A stretch of DNA of 64,000 bases from Altererythrobacter sp. BO-6 (GTDB taxonomy: Bacteria; Pseudomonadota; Alphaproteobacteria; Sphingomonadales; Sphingomonadaceae): the NCBI RefSeq assembly GCF_011047315.1, contig NZ_CP049259.1, positions 2,523,001-2,587,000 of the forward strand, given 5' to 3'. The notes under the pieces were generated by a model, which saw nothing but the letters and a program-made list of their open reading frames with translations, was not told the origin of the DNA and made no database searches. Made by a program: the position numbers and the translations under genes. Positions 10,301-17,127 of the stretch are shown here, piece after piece (position 1 is the stretch's first letter; each line of letters begins with the position of its first letter).

Positions 10301-10447
10301 AATACGCGAACCTGTGACGATAATTGCGCTGCTAGTTTCTGCTTCCGCGCCTTCATCGGCATCCTGAGCGAAGACTGGCTGTGCGGCAATTGCCATGCCG
10401 ATTGCCAGCGTACCGGCGCTGAGTCGGAGTTGTGTGGATTTCTTCAT
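7364..10447 (-). CDS. TonB-dependent outer-membrane receptor
   Basis: This is a 1027-residue receptor. I chose the ATG at 10447 (MKKSTQLRLS) over one 12 codons upstream because it opens a standard signal peptide with cleavage near residue 27 (VFA/Q). The TonB-box-like IIVTGSRIV is followed by a plug domain with RGLGANRNLVLLNGRR and a Gly-rich EIVTGGAGAVYGADALAGV segment. A long beta-barrel follows, ending GRRVFVSGRIRF with the terminal Phe. It shares the plug signature with the receptor at 602-3772 but differs widely in the barrel, so the two probably take different ligands. It has its own terminator at 7311-7341 and an imperfect palindrome about 250 bases upstream. The ligand is unknown; loops rich in Ser, Thr and Gly suggest nothing specific. 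Confidence 0.93.
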   Translation of the reverse strand: MKKSTQLRLSAGTLAIGMAIAAQPVFAQDADEGAEAETSSAIIVTGSRIVRPNLESPSPVAVVTGDETVEQADITLETYLNTLPQVNPAGTSTSNNPGNGGQSNINLRGLGANRNLVLLNGRRPMVSDSSQRVDINTIPQGLIERVEIVTGGAGAVYGADALAGVTNFILKDDFEGVDLRATYSNVLDEWDGKEYQFSGTIGGNFADGRGNMAISVEHSSRQALLKGQRGFAAQATSTTGTFPTGSVRDGSNPFAQSAIDALFLGYGSAPKDIPVSGTSKIAFNTDGSLFGVGIFNSPVDVTNFRDGVDSAANPNLNYFPDFYTYNFDIINYLVLPYERTSAFLTGHYEISPAVEVFVQGSWVEYTSATALAPTPIGTRVESLSGTNPTRAKSALIEPGRNVTALLVPVTNPFIPADLATLLASRTGNDANIVGSGATEAFTIAKRFLPTGLRQQNFNNEVIQGLIGLRGEIAPGWRYEIYASKGRTTQDVDLDGNVDVQKVQNLLEAADGGASLCTGGFNPFGAGQPFSQSCIDYVSAPASTTTKFNQEIYQAYIAGNVTELPAGPLSIVLGAEQRKFDYFYDAGSLSGPIAGFNTGTNDKGTNKFTDFFGEVNIPLVSDSFVQYAELSLLARNSKSDFNDIQNGIDGESQSDWTYGATFTADVNDSLRVRGSYQRAVRAPNFGELFSGGGSFPQYFDPCSTTSNFRQSGGAAARQLCIDAAAFGTNFSQSAVDAYAQTPGSQVFLGYTGNTDLKPEKGTTFTLGTVFNAFGFTGSLDYYNIKVTDAILQPDPNILIAACFGLLPGTNDSLSASSPYCGGSDGGFFRVPDILQIVLPSALGGDASGYFTFQNQGKFKTSGLDFQLAYNLPTEFIGPESSIGFNLMVNYLIDYKVEELPGVTIDYADTASYFGAGLGTSFPRWRANLQTDFRINENIKLDTRIRYIDGMKNRAAVQYVGETFTGPGTAVYVDTALEFKVDPLTFRVGVNNLFDRGPEEYAPNSQSGTDPSLYDIYGRRVFVSGRIRF

Positions 10448-10692
10448 TTGGTTTTGTACCCTTATGAATGTGAGCGATCGCAAGGCTGCAATTGCTCAGT
10501 TGCTGGCTGGGATGAGTTCCGAAATGCCAATCTGCATCTCAGACGTCCCTCCCGGCCAATTCCTCCGGACGATCCCGCCAGGCAGCCTTTCGGTGGCTTG
10601 CCTAGCCGACGGGCTTTCCCTGATGCGCGGACTACGCTCATAGATCGCAACAAGAAAGAATTCTCGGCCCATCAGGGCAAATTGCAGACACC

Positions 10693-10712
10693 GTGTTACA
10701 CCAATGCAACAC
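10693..10712. promoter_or_regulatory. Imperfect palindrome upstream of second TBDR
   Basis: GTGTTACACCAATGCAACAC matches its own reverse complement at 7 of 10 positions per half-site (GTGTTnCAnn). It lies in the 502-base gap (10448-10949) between the receptor and the divergent thiolase. The gap has lower G+C near 10720-10790 and no convincing gene in any frame. An operator for either flanking gene is possible. No regulator gene is adjacent. Confidence 0.3.
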
Positions 10713-10949
10713 TGCGGAGTGACCGTAGAATGAATGTCTATTTTTGTTACTCTGTGCTGATCTTTCTCGCAATTTTCTTGCCGACCCTCGCATTTGTGGC
10801 CGGAACGCCGCGGGCTCTGCACCTATCCATTCCACTCGGTTGCAATTTGAGACGAATCGTCCATTTGGGCTGCATGCGGGAGCGCGCGCCCAGTTGACGC
10901 GCGTTCGTCCATTGCTAACGAGAACCGATACATCACCGAGGCGAGAGAG

Positions 10950-12119
10950 ATGACCACAGCCTATATCGTTGAAGCCGTAAGAACTGCCGGCGGCCGCCGC
11001 GGAGGGCGCCTGGCCGGCGTCCATCCGGTCGACCTGCTGGCCAAGTCGCTGGACGCCATTGTAGAGCGCAGCGGGATCGATCCCGGCGCGATTGACGACG
11101 TTGTCACTGGTTGCGTCAGCCAGGCCGGTGAACAGGCGATGCAAGTCGGCCGCATGGGCGTGCTCGCCTCCAAATTGCTGCCGCAATCGACCCCGGCGGT
11201 GACAATCGACCGCCAGTGCGGATCGAGCCAGCAGGCGATCCAGTTCGCCGCGCAAGCGGTGATGAGCGGCACGCAGGATGTGGTGATCGCCAGCGGCGTG
11301 GAAAGCATGACCCGGGTGCCGATGGGCTCTAATGTGACGTTTCACATGAAGGAAGGCCTCTACAGCAAGGCTGCGGGGATCGAGGAGAAGTTCCCCGGCA
11401 TCAACTTCAGCCAGTTCATGGGCGCCGAGATGATCGTGAAGAAGCACGGCTTCACCAAGGACCAGCTCGACGAATTCGCGCTGTCGAGCCATCAGAAGGC
11501 CATCGCCGCGACGCAGGCGGGCGCGTTCGAGAACGAGATCGTGCCGGTCGAAATCGAGACCCCCGAAGGTCCCGAAATGCACACCGTTGATGAAGGCATC
11601 CGCTTCGACGCTACGCTGGAAGGAATCGCGGGCGTCAAGCTGCTCAGCCCCGACGGCGCGATCACCGCTGCCAGCGCCAGCCAGATCTGCGACGGATCCT
11701 CGGCGGTGCTGGTGGTGAGCGAGGAAGCGCTCAAGCGCCACAACCTCACCCCGCTGGCGCGCATCCACAACCTTACCGTGACCGCGGGCGATCCGGTGAT
11801 AATGCTGGAAGAGCCGCTGTTCGCGACCGATCGCGCGCTTGAGCGGGCGGGCATGAAGATCGGCGATATCGACCTGTTCGAAGTCAACGAAGCCTTCGCA
11901 TCGGTGCCACTGGCCTGGCTCAAGCACACCGGTGCCGATCCGGACCGGCTCAATGTCCATGGCGGCGCGATTTCGCTCGGCCACCCGCTGGGCGCTTCGG
12001 GCACCAAACTGATGGCCACGCTGGTCCACGCGCTGCGGCGCCACGGCAAGAAATACGGGCTACAGACGATGTGCGAAGGCGGCGGCGTCGCCAACGTTAC
12101 GATTGTCGAAGCGCTTTAA
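10950..12119 (+). CDS. Thiolase family acetyl-CoA acyltransferase
   Basis: This 389-residue thiolase catalyses thiolytic cleavage of 3-ketoacyl-CoA or its reverse condensation in the cytoplasm. The catalytic triad is visible: nucleophilic Cys90 in DRQCGSSQQAIQ, His345 in SLGHPLGASGT, and Cys375 in TMCEGGGVAN. Length is normal for the family. The start ATG follows GGCGAGAGAG. An SDR dehydrogenase follows after 29 bases on the same strand, so the two probably form a beta-oxidation-like operon: 3-hydroxyacyl-CoA oxidation followed by thiolysis. Whether it degrades fatty acids, branched-chain acids or steroid side chains cannot be decided from sequence. Confidence 0.93.
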   Translation: MTTAYIVEAVRTAGGRRGGRLAGVHPVDLLAKSLDAIVERSGIDPGAIDDVVTGCVSQAGEQAMQVGRMGVLASKLLPQSTPAVTIDRQCGSSQQAIQFAAQAVMSGTQDVVIASGVESMTRVPMGSNVTFHMKEGLYSKAAGIEEKFPGINFSQFMGAEMIVKKHGFTKDQLDEFALSSHQKAIAATQAGAFENEIVPVEIETPEGPEMHTVDEGIRFDATLEGIAGVKLLSPDGAITAASASQICDGSSAVLVVSEEALKRHNLTPLARIHNLTVTAGDPVIMLEEPLFATDRALERAGMKIGDIDLFEVNEAFASVPLAWLKHTGADPDRLNVHGGAISLGHPLGASGTKLMATLVHALRRHGKKYGLQTMCEGGGVANVTIVEAL

Positions 12120-12148
12120 ATCCCCCCAATCCTGAGAGGAAAATACTG

Positions 12149-12934
12149 ATGGAAATTGGCAGCAATACCCCTGCAGTGGTCACCGGCGGTGCGTCTGGCC
12201 TGGGCGCGGCTACCGCGCGCGCGCTAGCGGCGAAAGGCGCCAAGGTCGCGATCTTCGACATGAACGAGGAAAAGGGCAACGCCATGGCCGCGGAAATCGG
12301 CGGCGTGTTCTGCAAGGTCAATGTGACCAGCGACGATGACGTCGATGCGGGCTTCGCCAGGGCCCGCGAAGCGCACGGGCAGGAGCGTATCCTCGTCAAT
12401 TGCGCCGGGATCGGCAACGCGATCAAGACCGCCAGCCGCAGCAAGGAAGACGGCAGCATCAAGCACTTCCCGATCTCGGCCTTCGATTTTGTGATCCAGG
12501 TGAACCTCATCGGCACTTTCCGCTGCATCGCCAAGTCGGCGGCGGGCATGCTGACGCTCGACCCGCTCGACGAATTCGGTGAGCGCGGCGCGATCGTCAA
12601 CACTGCCTCGGTTGCGGGCGAGGATGGGCAGATCGGCCAGGCGGCTTATTCGGCTTCGAAGGCCGGCGTTATCGGCATGACCCTGCCGATCGCGCGCGAC
12701 CTGATGAACGAGGGCATCCGCGTCAACACCATCCTGCCGGGCATTTTCGACACTCCGCTGCTCGCCGCCGCGCCGCAGAACGTGCGCGATGCGCTGGCTG
12801 CATCGGTGCCGTTCCCCAAGCGGCTCGGCATCCCGACCGAATACGCCAAGCTGGCGCTGTGCATGATCGAAACCGGCTATTTCAATGGTGAAGATGTGCG
12901 GCTCGACGGCGCGATTCGGATGGCGCCGCGTTAA
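12149..12934 (+). CDS. SDR dehydrogenase (3-hydroxyacyl-CoA dehydrogenase type-2-like)
   Basis: This is a 261-residue short-chain dehydrogenase starting MEIGSNTPAVVTGG. I chose this ATG because it follows a GAGAGGA ribosome-binding site by about 10 bases and begins just before the Rossmann fold. The cofactor loop is TGGASGLGAATA, the structural motif is NCAGIG, and the catalytic YxxxK is in AAYSASKAGV, with the active-site Ser in NTASVAG. Sequence style is that of type-2 3-hydroxyacyl-CoA dehydrogenases (HSD10-like), which use NAD. The thiolase just upstream supports this, since the two carry out consecutive beta-oxidation steps. A terminator follows. Confidence 0.88.
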   Translation: MEIGSNTPAVVTGGASGLGAATARALAAKGAKVAIFDMNEEKGNAMAAEIGGVFCKVNVTSDDDVDAGFARAREAHGQERILVNCAGIGNAIKTASRSKEDGSIKHFPISAFDFVIQVNLIGTFRCIAKSAAGMLTLDPLDEFGERGAIVNTASVAGEDGQIGQAAYSASKAGVIGMTLPIARDLMNEGIRVNTILPGIFDTPLLAAAPQNVRDALAASVPFPKRLGIPTEYAKLALCMIETGYFNGEDVRLDGAIRMAPR

Positions 12935-12994
12935 GCCGGGAATCCGGCCGCAACTTTCCGTTACGCTCCCGCTTGGCAGGAGCAAACAGGTAGG

Positions 12995-13027
12995 AAGCCC
13001 TCCGCCGACCAAGGTGGGGGGCTTTTT
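12995..13027 (+). terminator. Rho-independent terminator after thiolase-SDR operon
   Basis: A GC-rich stem AAGCCCTCCGCC with GGTGGGGGGCTT (one G.T wobble) closes a 6-base loop and runs into TTTTT. It begins 61 bases after the dehydrogenase stop codon and ends the plus-strand operon. It also faces the convergent small gene ending at 13034. Confidence 0.85.
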
Positions 13028-13033
13028 GCAGGC

Positions 13034-13237
13034 CTAAGCCTCGGCAGACCGGCGTTCCGCCTTCTCGCGTTCAGCCTTTTCACGCTGCACGGCAACAGCC
13101 CGTGCCTGATTGGCTAGCCCCAGCCAGGTTTTCTCTGCGCGCAGCTCGCGCTCGCGGACATTTTCAAGCGTCGCCTGCTCGGCAGCGGCGGCCGCTGCAT
13201 CGGCGCGTTCCTTGTAGAATTGGTAGCTGTCAGCCAT
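13034..13237 (-). CDS. Small conserved Ala/Glu-rich helical protein
   Basis: This is a 67-residue protein beginning MADSYQFYKERADAAAAAAEQ. I chose this ATG over one 36 codons upstream because the extension covers the intergenic region before the cold-shock gene and looks non-coding. It is predicted to be almost wholly alpha-helical, rich in Ala, Glu and Arg (ATLENVRERELRAEKTWLGLANQARA). Small proteins of this form are, from memory, common hypotheticals in sphingomonads and other alphaproteobacteria. No catalytic motif or membrane segment is seen. It follows the cspA-like gene on the same strand by 67 bases and may be co-transcribed. Function is unknown. Confidence 0.65.
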   Translation of the reverse strand: MADSYQFYKERADAAAAAAEQATLENVRERELRAEKTWLGLANQARAVAVQREKAEREKAERRSAEA

Positions 13238-13304
13238 TGCGCGCTCCTTGGCAGCAAGTGGGACCGGTGGGTGCGGGGGTATGCCACCGCACCCGGTCAT
13301 TGGT

Positions 13305-13517
13305 TCAGTCGGCAGCCGAAAGGTTGACTGCGCTTTCCTTGCCATTGCGGCCGGTTTCGACCTCGTAATTAAGGCGCTGTTCCTTATCGAGCGTGGTCAT
13401 GCCCGCGGCCTGGACTGCCGAAATGTGGACGAAGCTGTCCGACGAACCGTCGTCGGGCTGGATGAAGCCATAGCCTTTGTCGGTGTTGAAGAATTTGACT
13501 GTTCCAGTCTTGCTCAT
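13305..13517 (-). CDS. cspA: Cold-shock domain protein
   Basis: This is a 70-residue single cold-shock-domain protein. Both RNA-binding motifs are present: RNP1 as KGYGFIQ (residues 14-20) and RNP2 as SFVHISAV (28-35). The N-terminus MSKTGTVKFFNTDKG is typical. Such proteins bind single-stranded RNA or DNA and melt secondary structure; many are induced by cold or in stationary phase. The start follows AAGGAAAC on the minus strand. A second, divergent cold-shock-like gene lies about 480 bases upstream on the same strand, with a small conserved protein between them. The paralogue number cannot be assigned; cspA is used generically. Confidence 0.93.
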   Translation of the reverse strand: MSKTGTVKFFNTDKGYGFIQPDDGSSDSFVHISAVQAAGMTTLDKEQRLNYEVETGRNGKESAVNLSAAD

Positions 13518-13755
13518 GGTTGTTTCCTTTCAAGAAACGATGGTTGCTCGCTCGCGACATGCGAACGGGTCGTGCGTCAAATCGTCACATGAAAGGAAGT
13601 CGTCGTCCGGTTAACGCCGGGGCTGCAGCGCAGCAAGCGGCGGTAAATCAAAAGCCGAAGTCCGTCGCAAATTTCGACGTCAGCATTGGTTGACTAGCAC
13701 AATAAGGGCGGGAAGGCGAAATAAATCGCCGGTCGCATGCCATGACCCGACCTTA

Positions 13756-13938
13756 TCAGGCCGTGCAGGCATCCGGCCAGACATAGCGCGGCAATCCAGC
13801 ATCGACCCGAAATTCGCGAAGCCGCTTGGAGTAATATTCGACAAGGTCGAATTGGGCCAACCGATCTTCTTTTGATTGTGCATTTTGCCGGTTCATGACC
13901 GCAATCTGGTGGTGGTAGAGTATTTGATTGAGGTCCAT
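13756..13938 (-). CDS. Small conserved protein (60 aa) in cold-shock cluster
   Basis: This is a 60-residue protein starting MDLNQILYHHQIAVMNRQNA. Upstream in-frame ATGs would run back through the neighbouring cold-shock gene in another frame, so the short form is preferred. The pattern (LNQILYHHQIA, then QFDLVEYYSKRLREFR near residues 31-46) matches, from memory, a family of small alphaproteobacterial proteins often found beside cold-shock genes. It is probably helical and has no signal peptide or membrane segment. It lies 58 bases downstream of the second cold-shock gene on the same strand. Function is unknown. Confidence 0.7.
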   Translation of the reverse strand: MDLNQILYHHQIAVMNRQNAQSKEDRLAQFDLVEYYSKRLREFRVDAGLPRYVWPDACTA

Positions 13939-13996
13939 TGACCTTCTCCCGATTGGATTTCTGTGGGTCGCGCGGATTGAACGCCAGATGCGGCAA

Positions 13997-14206
13997 TCAG
14001 GCGGGGCGGAGATTGATCGCCTGCTCCTCGCCATCGGAATCACGACTGATTTCATAGCTGAAGCGTTGCTGCTCCCGCACTTCGTCACCTGCCCGGCGAT
14101 AGACGTCGATCTGCCGGAATGGCAGAACCTGCCCGCCTGCGTCGGGGCTGATAAAGCCCGTGCCGGTGATGCGGTTGAATGTCTGCACTTTGCCGTGAAT
14201 CATCAT
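13997..14206 (-). CDS. Divergent cold-shock domain protein
   Basis: This is a 69-residue protein with a cold-shock fold: GKVQTFNRITGTGFISPDAGG carries a degenerate RNP1 (GTGFISP), and the region QVLPFRQIDV stands where RNP2 (FVHIS) is normally found. The aromatic and His residues of RNP2 are largely replaced, so RNA binding may be altered. Two adjacent Met codons (MM) are possible starts; a GGAGCAAATG sequence lies just upstream. It is followed on the same strand by a 60-residue conserved protein and a canonical cold-shock gene. Confidence 0.75.
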   Translation of the reverse strand: MMIHGKVQTFNRITGTGFISPDAGGQVLPFRQIDVYRRAGDEVREQQRFSYEISRDSDGEEQAINLRPA

Positions 14207-14646
14207 TTGCTCCTTCTTTTTTGCCGCGGCGATCCGCGATTGGCGAAGCCAAACCGGCTTAAGGCGAAAAAGAAGGAAGAAGCGCTGCTTGCGCGCGCGC
14301 TCAATACCGTCGATTGCGACTGGTGGATGCTAACGAGATGGGGACGATTTGCCCAATTACAATCCGGACGGGAAATACCTGGACGGAAAGACAAGCGCGC
14401 AAGACCGATCGCTATGCGCACCATCCACTTTCCTACACCTTCCTCCACCCCTATCCTTTTCCCGTTTGCTCCGAGGAGTTCGAAGAGGCAGGATGGCGGC
14501 GATTATGGAAACGGACACCGCAAGAACGGAAGGTGACAATTCCGGATCGCGATTGGCCTTCGGAACCGCGGATTTCTGCGAGTTTGCGGGCATGGCGAAG
14601 TTTTTTAAAACACCCGCTTCGGTGTTCCACACACTACGGAGACAGC
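14207..14646. other. 440-base gap without a supported gene
   Basis: This gap separates the divergent cold-shock gene from the enoyl-CoA hydratase gene. Open frames on both strands lack family signals and usual codon bias. A small hairpin AACACC-cgcttc-GGTGTT lies at 14609-14626, with an A/T-rich TTTTTTAAAA just before it. A GGAGA ribosome-binding site precedes the ATG at 14647. Promoters for both flanking genes must lie here, but I cannot place them. Confidence 0.4.
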
Positions 14647-15520
14647 ATGACCGGTTACACGCAAATCAAGGTCGCAAAGGCTGATGGCATCGCCACCATC
14701 ACGCTCAATCGGCCCGAAAAAATGAATGCCTATACCCGCACGATGGGGCAGGAAATCATGGCGGCGATGGACGATATCGACGCCGATGACGATGTGCGCG
14801 CGGTGATCTTTACCGGGGCGGGGGAGCGGGCGTTCTGCGCCGGGGCGGACCTGACGCCCGAAGGGGGGCGGGCATGTCTTCTCCGACCCGACCGAAGTTG
14901 CCGACCTGTCCGTTCCCAAGGTGCGCGACGGTGGAGGCTTGCTGACTTTGCGTCTCTTCGAATCGAAAAAGCCATTGATTTCAGCATGTAATGGCGTAGC
15001 CGTGGGGGTCGGGGCGACCATGCAACTGGCGATGGACATTCGCCTGGCGGCAGACAATGCGCGCTATGGCTTCGTGTTTGCCCGACGCGGGATCGTGCCC
15101 GAAGCTTGCTCGAGCTGGTTTCTGCCGCGCATCGTCGGGATCAGCCAGGCACTCGAATGGTGCTACACCGGGCGAGTGTTCGACGCGGCCGAAGCCAAGG
15201 CACGCGGCCTGGTGCGTTCGGTCCACCCGCAAGGCGAGCTGATGGATGCAGCCATGGCATTGGCGCGCGAGATCGCCGATAACACTTCGGCCATTTCGGT
15301 GGCGATGACCCGGGCGATGATGTGGCGGCTTTCCGCTGGCGAGCATCCGATGGAGGCGCACCGGATCGACAGCCGGGCGATCTATCGCCTCAGCCGCGGG
15401 GCCGATGCAAAGGAAGGCATCGCCAGCTTCCTTGAAAAGCGCCCGCCGGCCTATCCGGGCAAGGTGAGCGCGGACATGCCCGACTTCTATCCCTGGTGGG
15501 ACGAAGCGGAATATCGCTGA
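14647..15520 (+). pseudogene. Enoyl-CoA hydratase, one-base frameshift in a G-run
   Basis: The first frame gives MTGYTQIKVAKADGIATITL with the oxyanion-hole motif FCAGADL near residue 65, then runs out of family. The family sequence resumes one frame over as GHVFSDPTEVADLSVPKVRD, continuing through ACNGVAVGVGATMQLAMDIRL and the conserved Glu region RRGIVPEACSSW to the stop at 15520. Removing one G from the six-G run at 14863-14868 restores a 290-residue crotonase, which would hydrate enoyl-CoA in beta-oxidation. Both halves are otherwise intact and unbiased, so a sequencing error or very recent mutation is more likely than an old pseudogene. A MarR regulator gene follows by 45 bases. Substrate range is unknown. 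Confidence 0.85.
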
Positions 15521-15565
15521 AATGCGCTGCGCACTTGCCAGCGCGGCTCGCTGCACTAGTAACCC

Positions 15566-16043
15566 ATGACCATGGGAACAGAAGGGAAAGCAAACGGGCG
15601 GCTGGCAGATTTCCTGCCATACCAGCTTTCGGTCACGTCCAATGCGGTCAGCAGCCTGATCGCGCGGCGCTATCGTGCGCGCTTCGGGCTGAAGATCGCC
15701 GAATGGCGCGTCATGGCTGTGCTGGGCGATGCGGGTTCGGCCACCCAGCGCGAACTGACCGAAGCCACGCTGATGGACAAGGTCGCGGTCAACCGCGCCT
15801 GCAAGGTGCTGGAGGATCGCGGGCTGGTGGCGCGGCGGCCGAACACCGATGACGGGCGCTCGCACCTGCTTGAGCTGACCGATGAAGGGCGGTCGATCCA
15901 CGGCGAGGTGATGCCGCTTGCCCGCGCGATCGAGGCCGAGATCTTTTCGACGCTGGGGGAAGGGGGAGAGCGAGCGCTTTCGCGAACTGCTGAAACGCGT
16001 GTTTGCGCAGGCCTCAAAGATGGGGGCCGCCTCACGCAGCTAG
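15566..16043 (+). CDS. MarR family transcriptional regulator, 3' end probably frameshifted
   Basis: The protein starts MTMGTEGKANGRLADF and contains a winged helix-turn-helix of MarR type: EWRVMAVLGDAGSATQRELTEATLMDKVAVNRACKVLEDRGLVAR followed by the wing RRPNTDDGRSHLLELTDEG. As written, the frame leaves the family pattern after STLGEGGER. Removing one G from a run at 15955-15959 or 15962-15966 gives ESERFRELLKRVFAQASK and a stop at 16043, a 158-residue protein of normal MarR length with the usual dimerisation helix. I give the restored end; the unrestored frame runs on to 16279 with non-native sequence. It probably regulates the adjacent acyl-CoA genes in response to a small ligand, inferred from position. 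Confidence 0.8.
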
Positions 16044-16093
16044 CGCATGGCGGCCCCGGTCTCCCCCGATTGCGAGATGGCTGGGTTACTGCC

Positions 16094-17110
16094 CTAGCGG
16101 GGCGGGCCGGCCGGGCCGTTGCCGGCGAAGGCATCGGCGATCGAACAGGCCGCAGGGCCAAGGATGACGATGAACAGCACCGGCAGGATGAACAGGATCA
16201 GCGGCACGGTCATGATCGCCGGCAGGCGCGCCGCCTTTTCCTCGGCGCGCATCATGCGCTCGTTGCGGAATTCGGCTGACAGCACGCGCAGCGCGGAAGC
16301 CAGCGGCGTACCGTAACGTTCGGTCTGGATCATCGTGGTGACCACGCCCTTCACCGAGTCGAGATCGACGCGATAGGCGAGGTTATCGAAGGCTTTCTTT
16401 CGCTCGCTAAGGAAGGAGAGCTCGATCGCGGTCAGGGCAAATTCGTCGCCCAGTTCAGGATAGGCGCGGCCCAGTTCCTTGGCCACGCGGTTAAACGCGG
16501 CGTCCACGGTCAGGCCGGCTTCGGCGCAGATCACCAGCAAGTCGAGCGCGTCAGGCAGGCCCTTGCGGATTTCGTGGGTGCGCTTGGTCGCCTGGTTCTT
16601 GAGGTAGATTTCCGGGCCCTTGTAGCCAAGGAAGACCGCCAGCGAGAGCGCCATGAATTTCTTCCACACCCAGTCGGGATAGATCTCGACCACGTAGAGC
16701 AGGATGAATGTCGTCAGGCCCAGCACAATCGGCAGCGCCATGCGGGCGCCGATCACGAAGACAGCCAGTTCCTTGTTGCGATAGCCGGCGTGGGCCAGCT
16801 TTTGCTGGATAATCTCAAGCTGGCTTTGCTGCAGGACTTTCATGCCCTCCAGCTGCTGCTTCACCTTGCTCGTCGCATTCGACTTGCGCACCAGACTGGT
16901 GCGTTTCTTCGCGCTAGAGGTGACGATGCCCGCCTTCAATTCCTCGCGCCGCTCGTTGAGCGATTTGACGCGCTTTGCCATCGGGTCGCGCACGGTTACC
17001 GCGGCGTAGATGGCAGTGAGGACGGCAAATGCGGCGATGGCAACGAGGATCGTCCCGACGAGCATGACGTCGAAGCCGAGAAGCGTGGGGCCGGGAGGGG
17101 TGTTCAACAT
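16094..17110 (-). CDS. tadC: Tad pilus inner-membrane protein TadC
   Basis: This 338-residue protein belongs to the GspF/TadC family of inner-membrane platform proteins for type IVc (Flp) pili. The start MLNTPPGPTLL at 17110 follows GAGGGAAAC on the minus strand and is preferred over one 24 codons upstream inside tadB. Membrane segments are visible near residues 10-35 (MLVGTILVAIAAFAVLTAIYAAV), in the middle (ALPIVLGLTTFILLYVV) and at the C-terminus (MTVPLILFILPVLFIVILGP). The cytoplasmic T2SSF domain includes GLPDALDLLVICAEAGLTVDAAF. It pairs with TadB, 17 bases upstream, at the end of the cpa/tad operon. Confidence 0.92.
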   Translation of the reverse strand: MLNTPPGPTLLGFDVMLVGTILVAIAAFAVLTAIYAAVTVRDPMAKRVKSLNERREELKAGIVTSSAKKRTSLVRKSNATSKVKQQLEGMKVLQQSQLEIIQQKLAHAGYRNKELAVFVIGARMALPIVLGLTTFILLYVVEIYPDWVWKKFMALSLAVFLGYKGPEIYLKNQATKRTHEIRKGLPDALDLLVICAEAGLTVDAAFNRVAKELGRAYPELGDEFALTAIELSFLSERKKAFDNLAYRVDLDSVKGVVTTMIQTERYGTPLASALRVLSAEFRNERMMRAEEKAARLPAIMTVPLILFILPVLFIVILGPAACSIADAFAGNGPAGPPR

Positions 17111-17127
17111 GTTTCGGTTTCCCTCGC

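Noticed and set aside
10430..10897. Open frame of 155 codons in the receptor-thiolase gap
   Set aside because: No signal peptide pattern, domain or codon bias, and it starts inside the receptor gene.
10638..12044. Long minus-strand open frame opposite the thiolase gene
   Set aside because: It is the antisense shadow of an intact thiolase with all catalytic residues and has no family features itself.
14349..14684. Open frame of 111 codons before the enoyl-CoA hydratase
   Set aside because: It overlaps the hydratase start in another frame and has low-complexity, unfamiliar composition.
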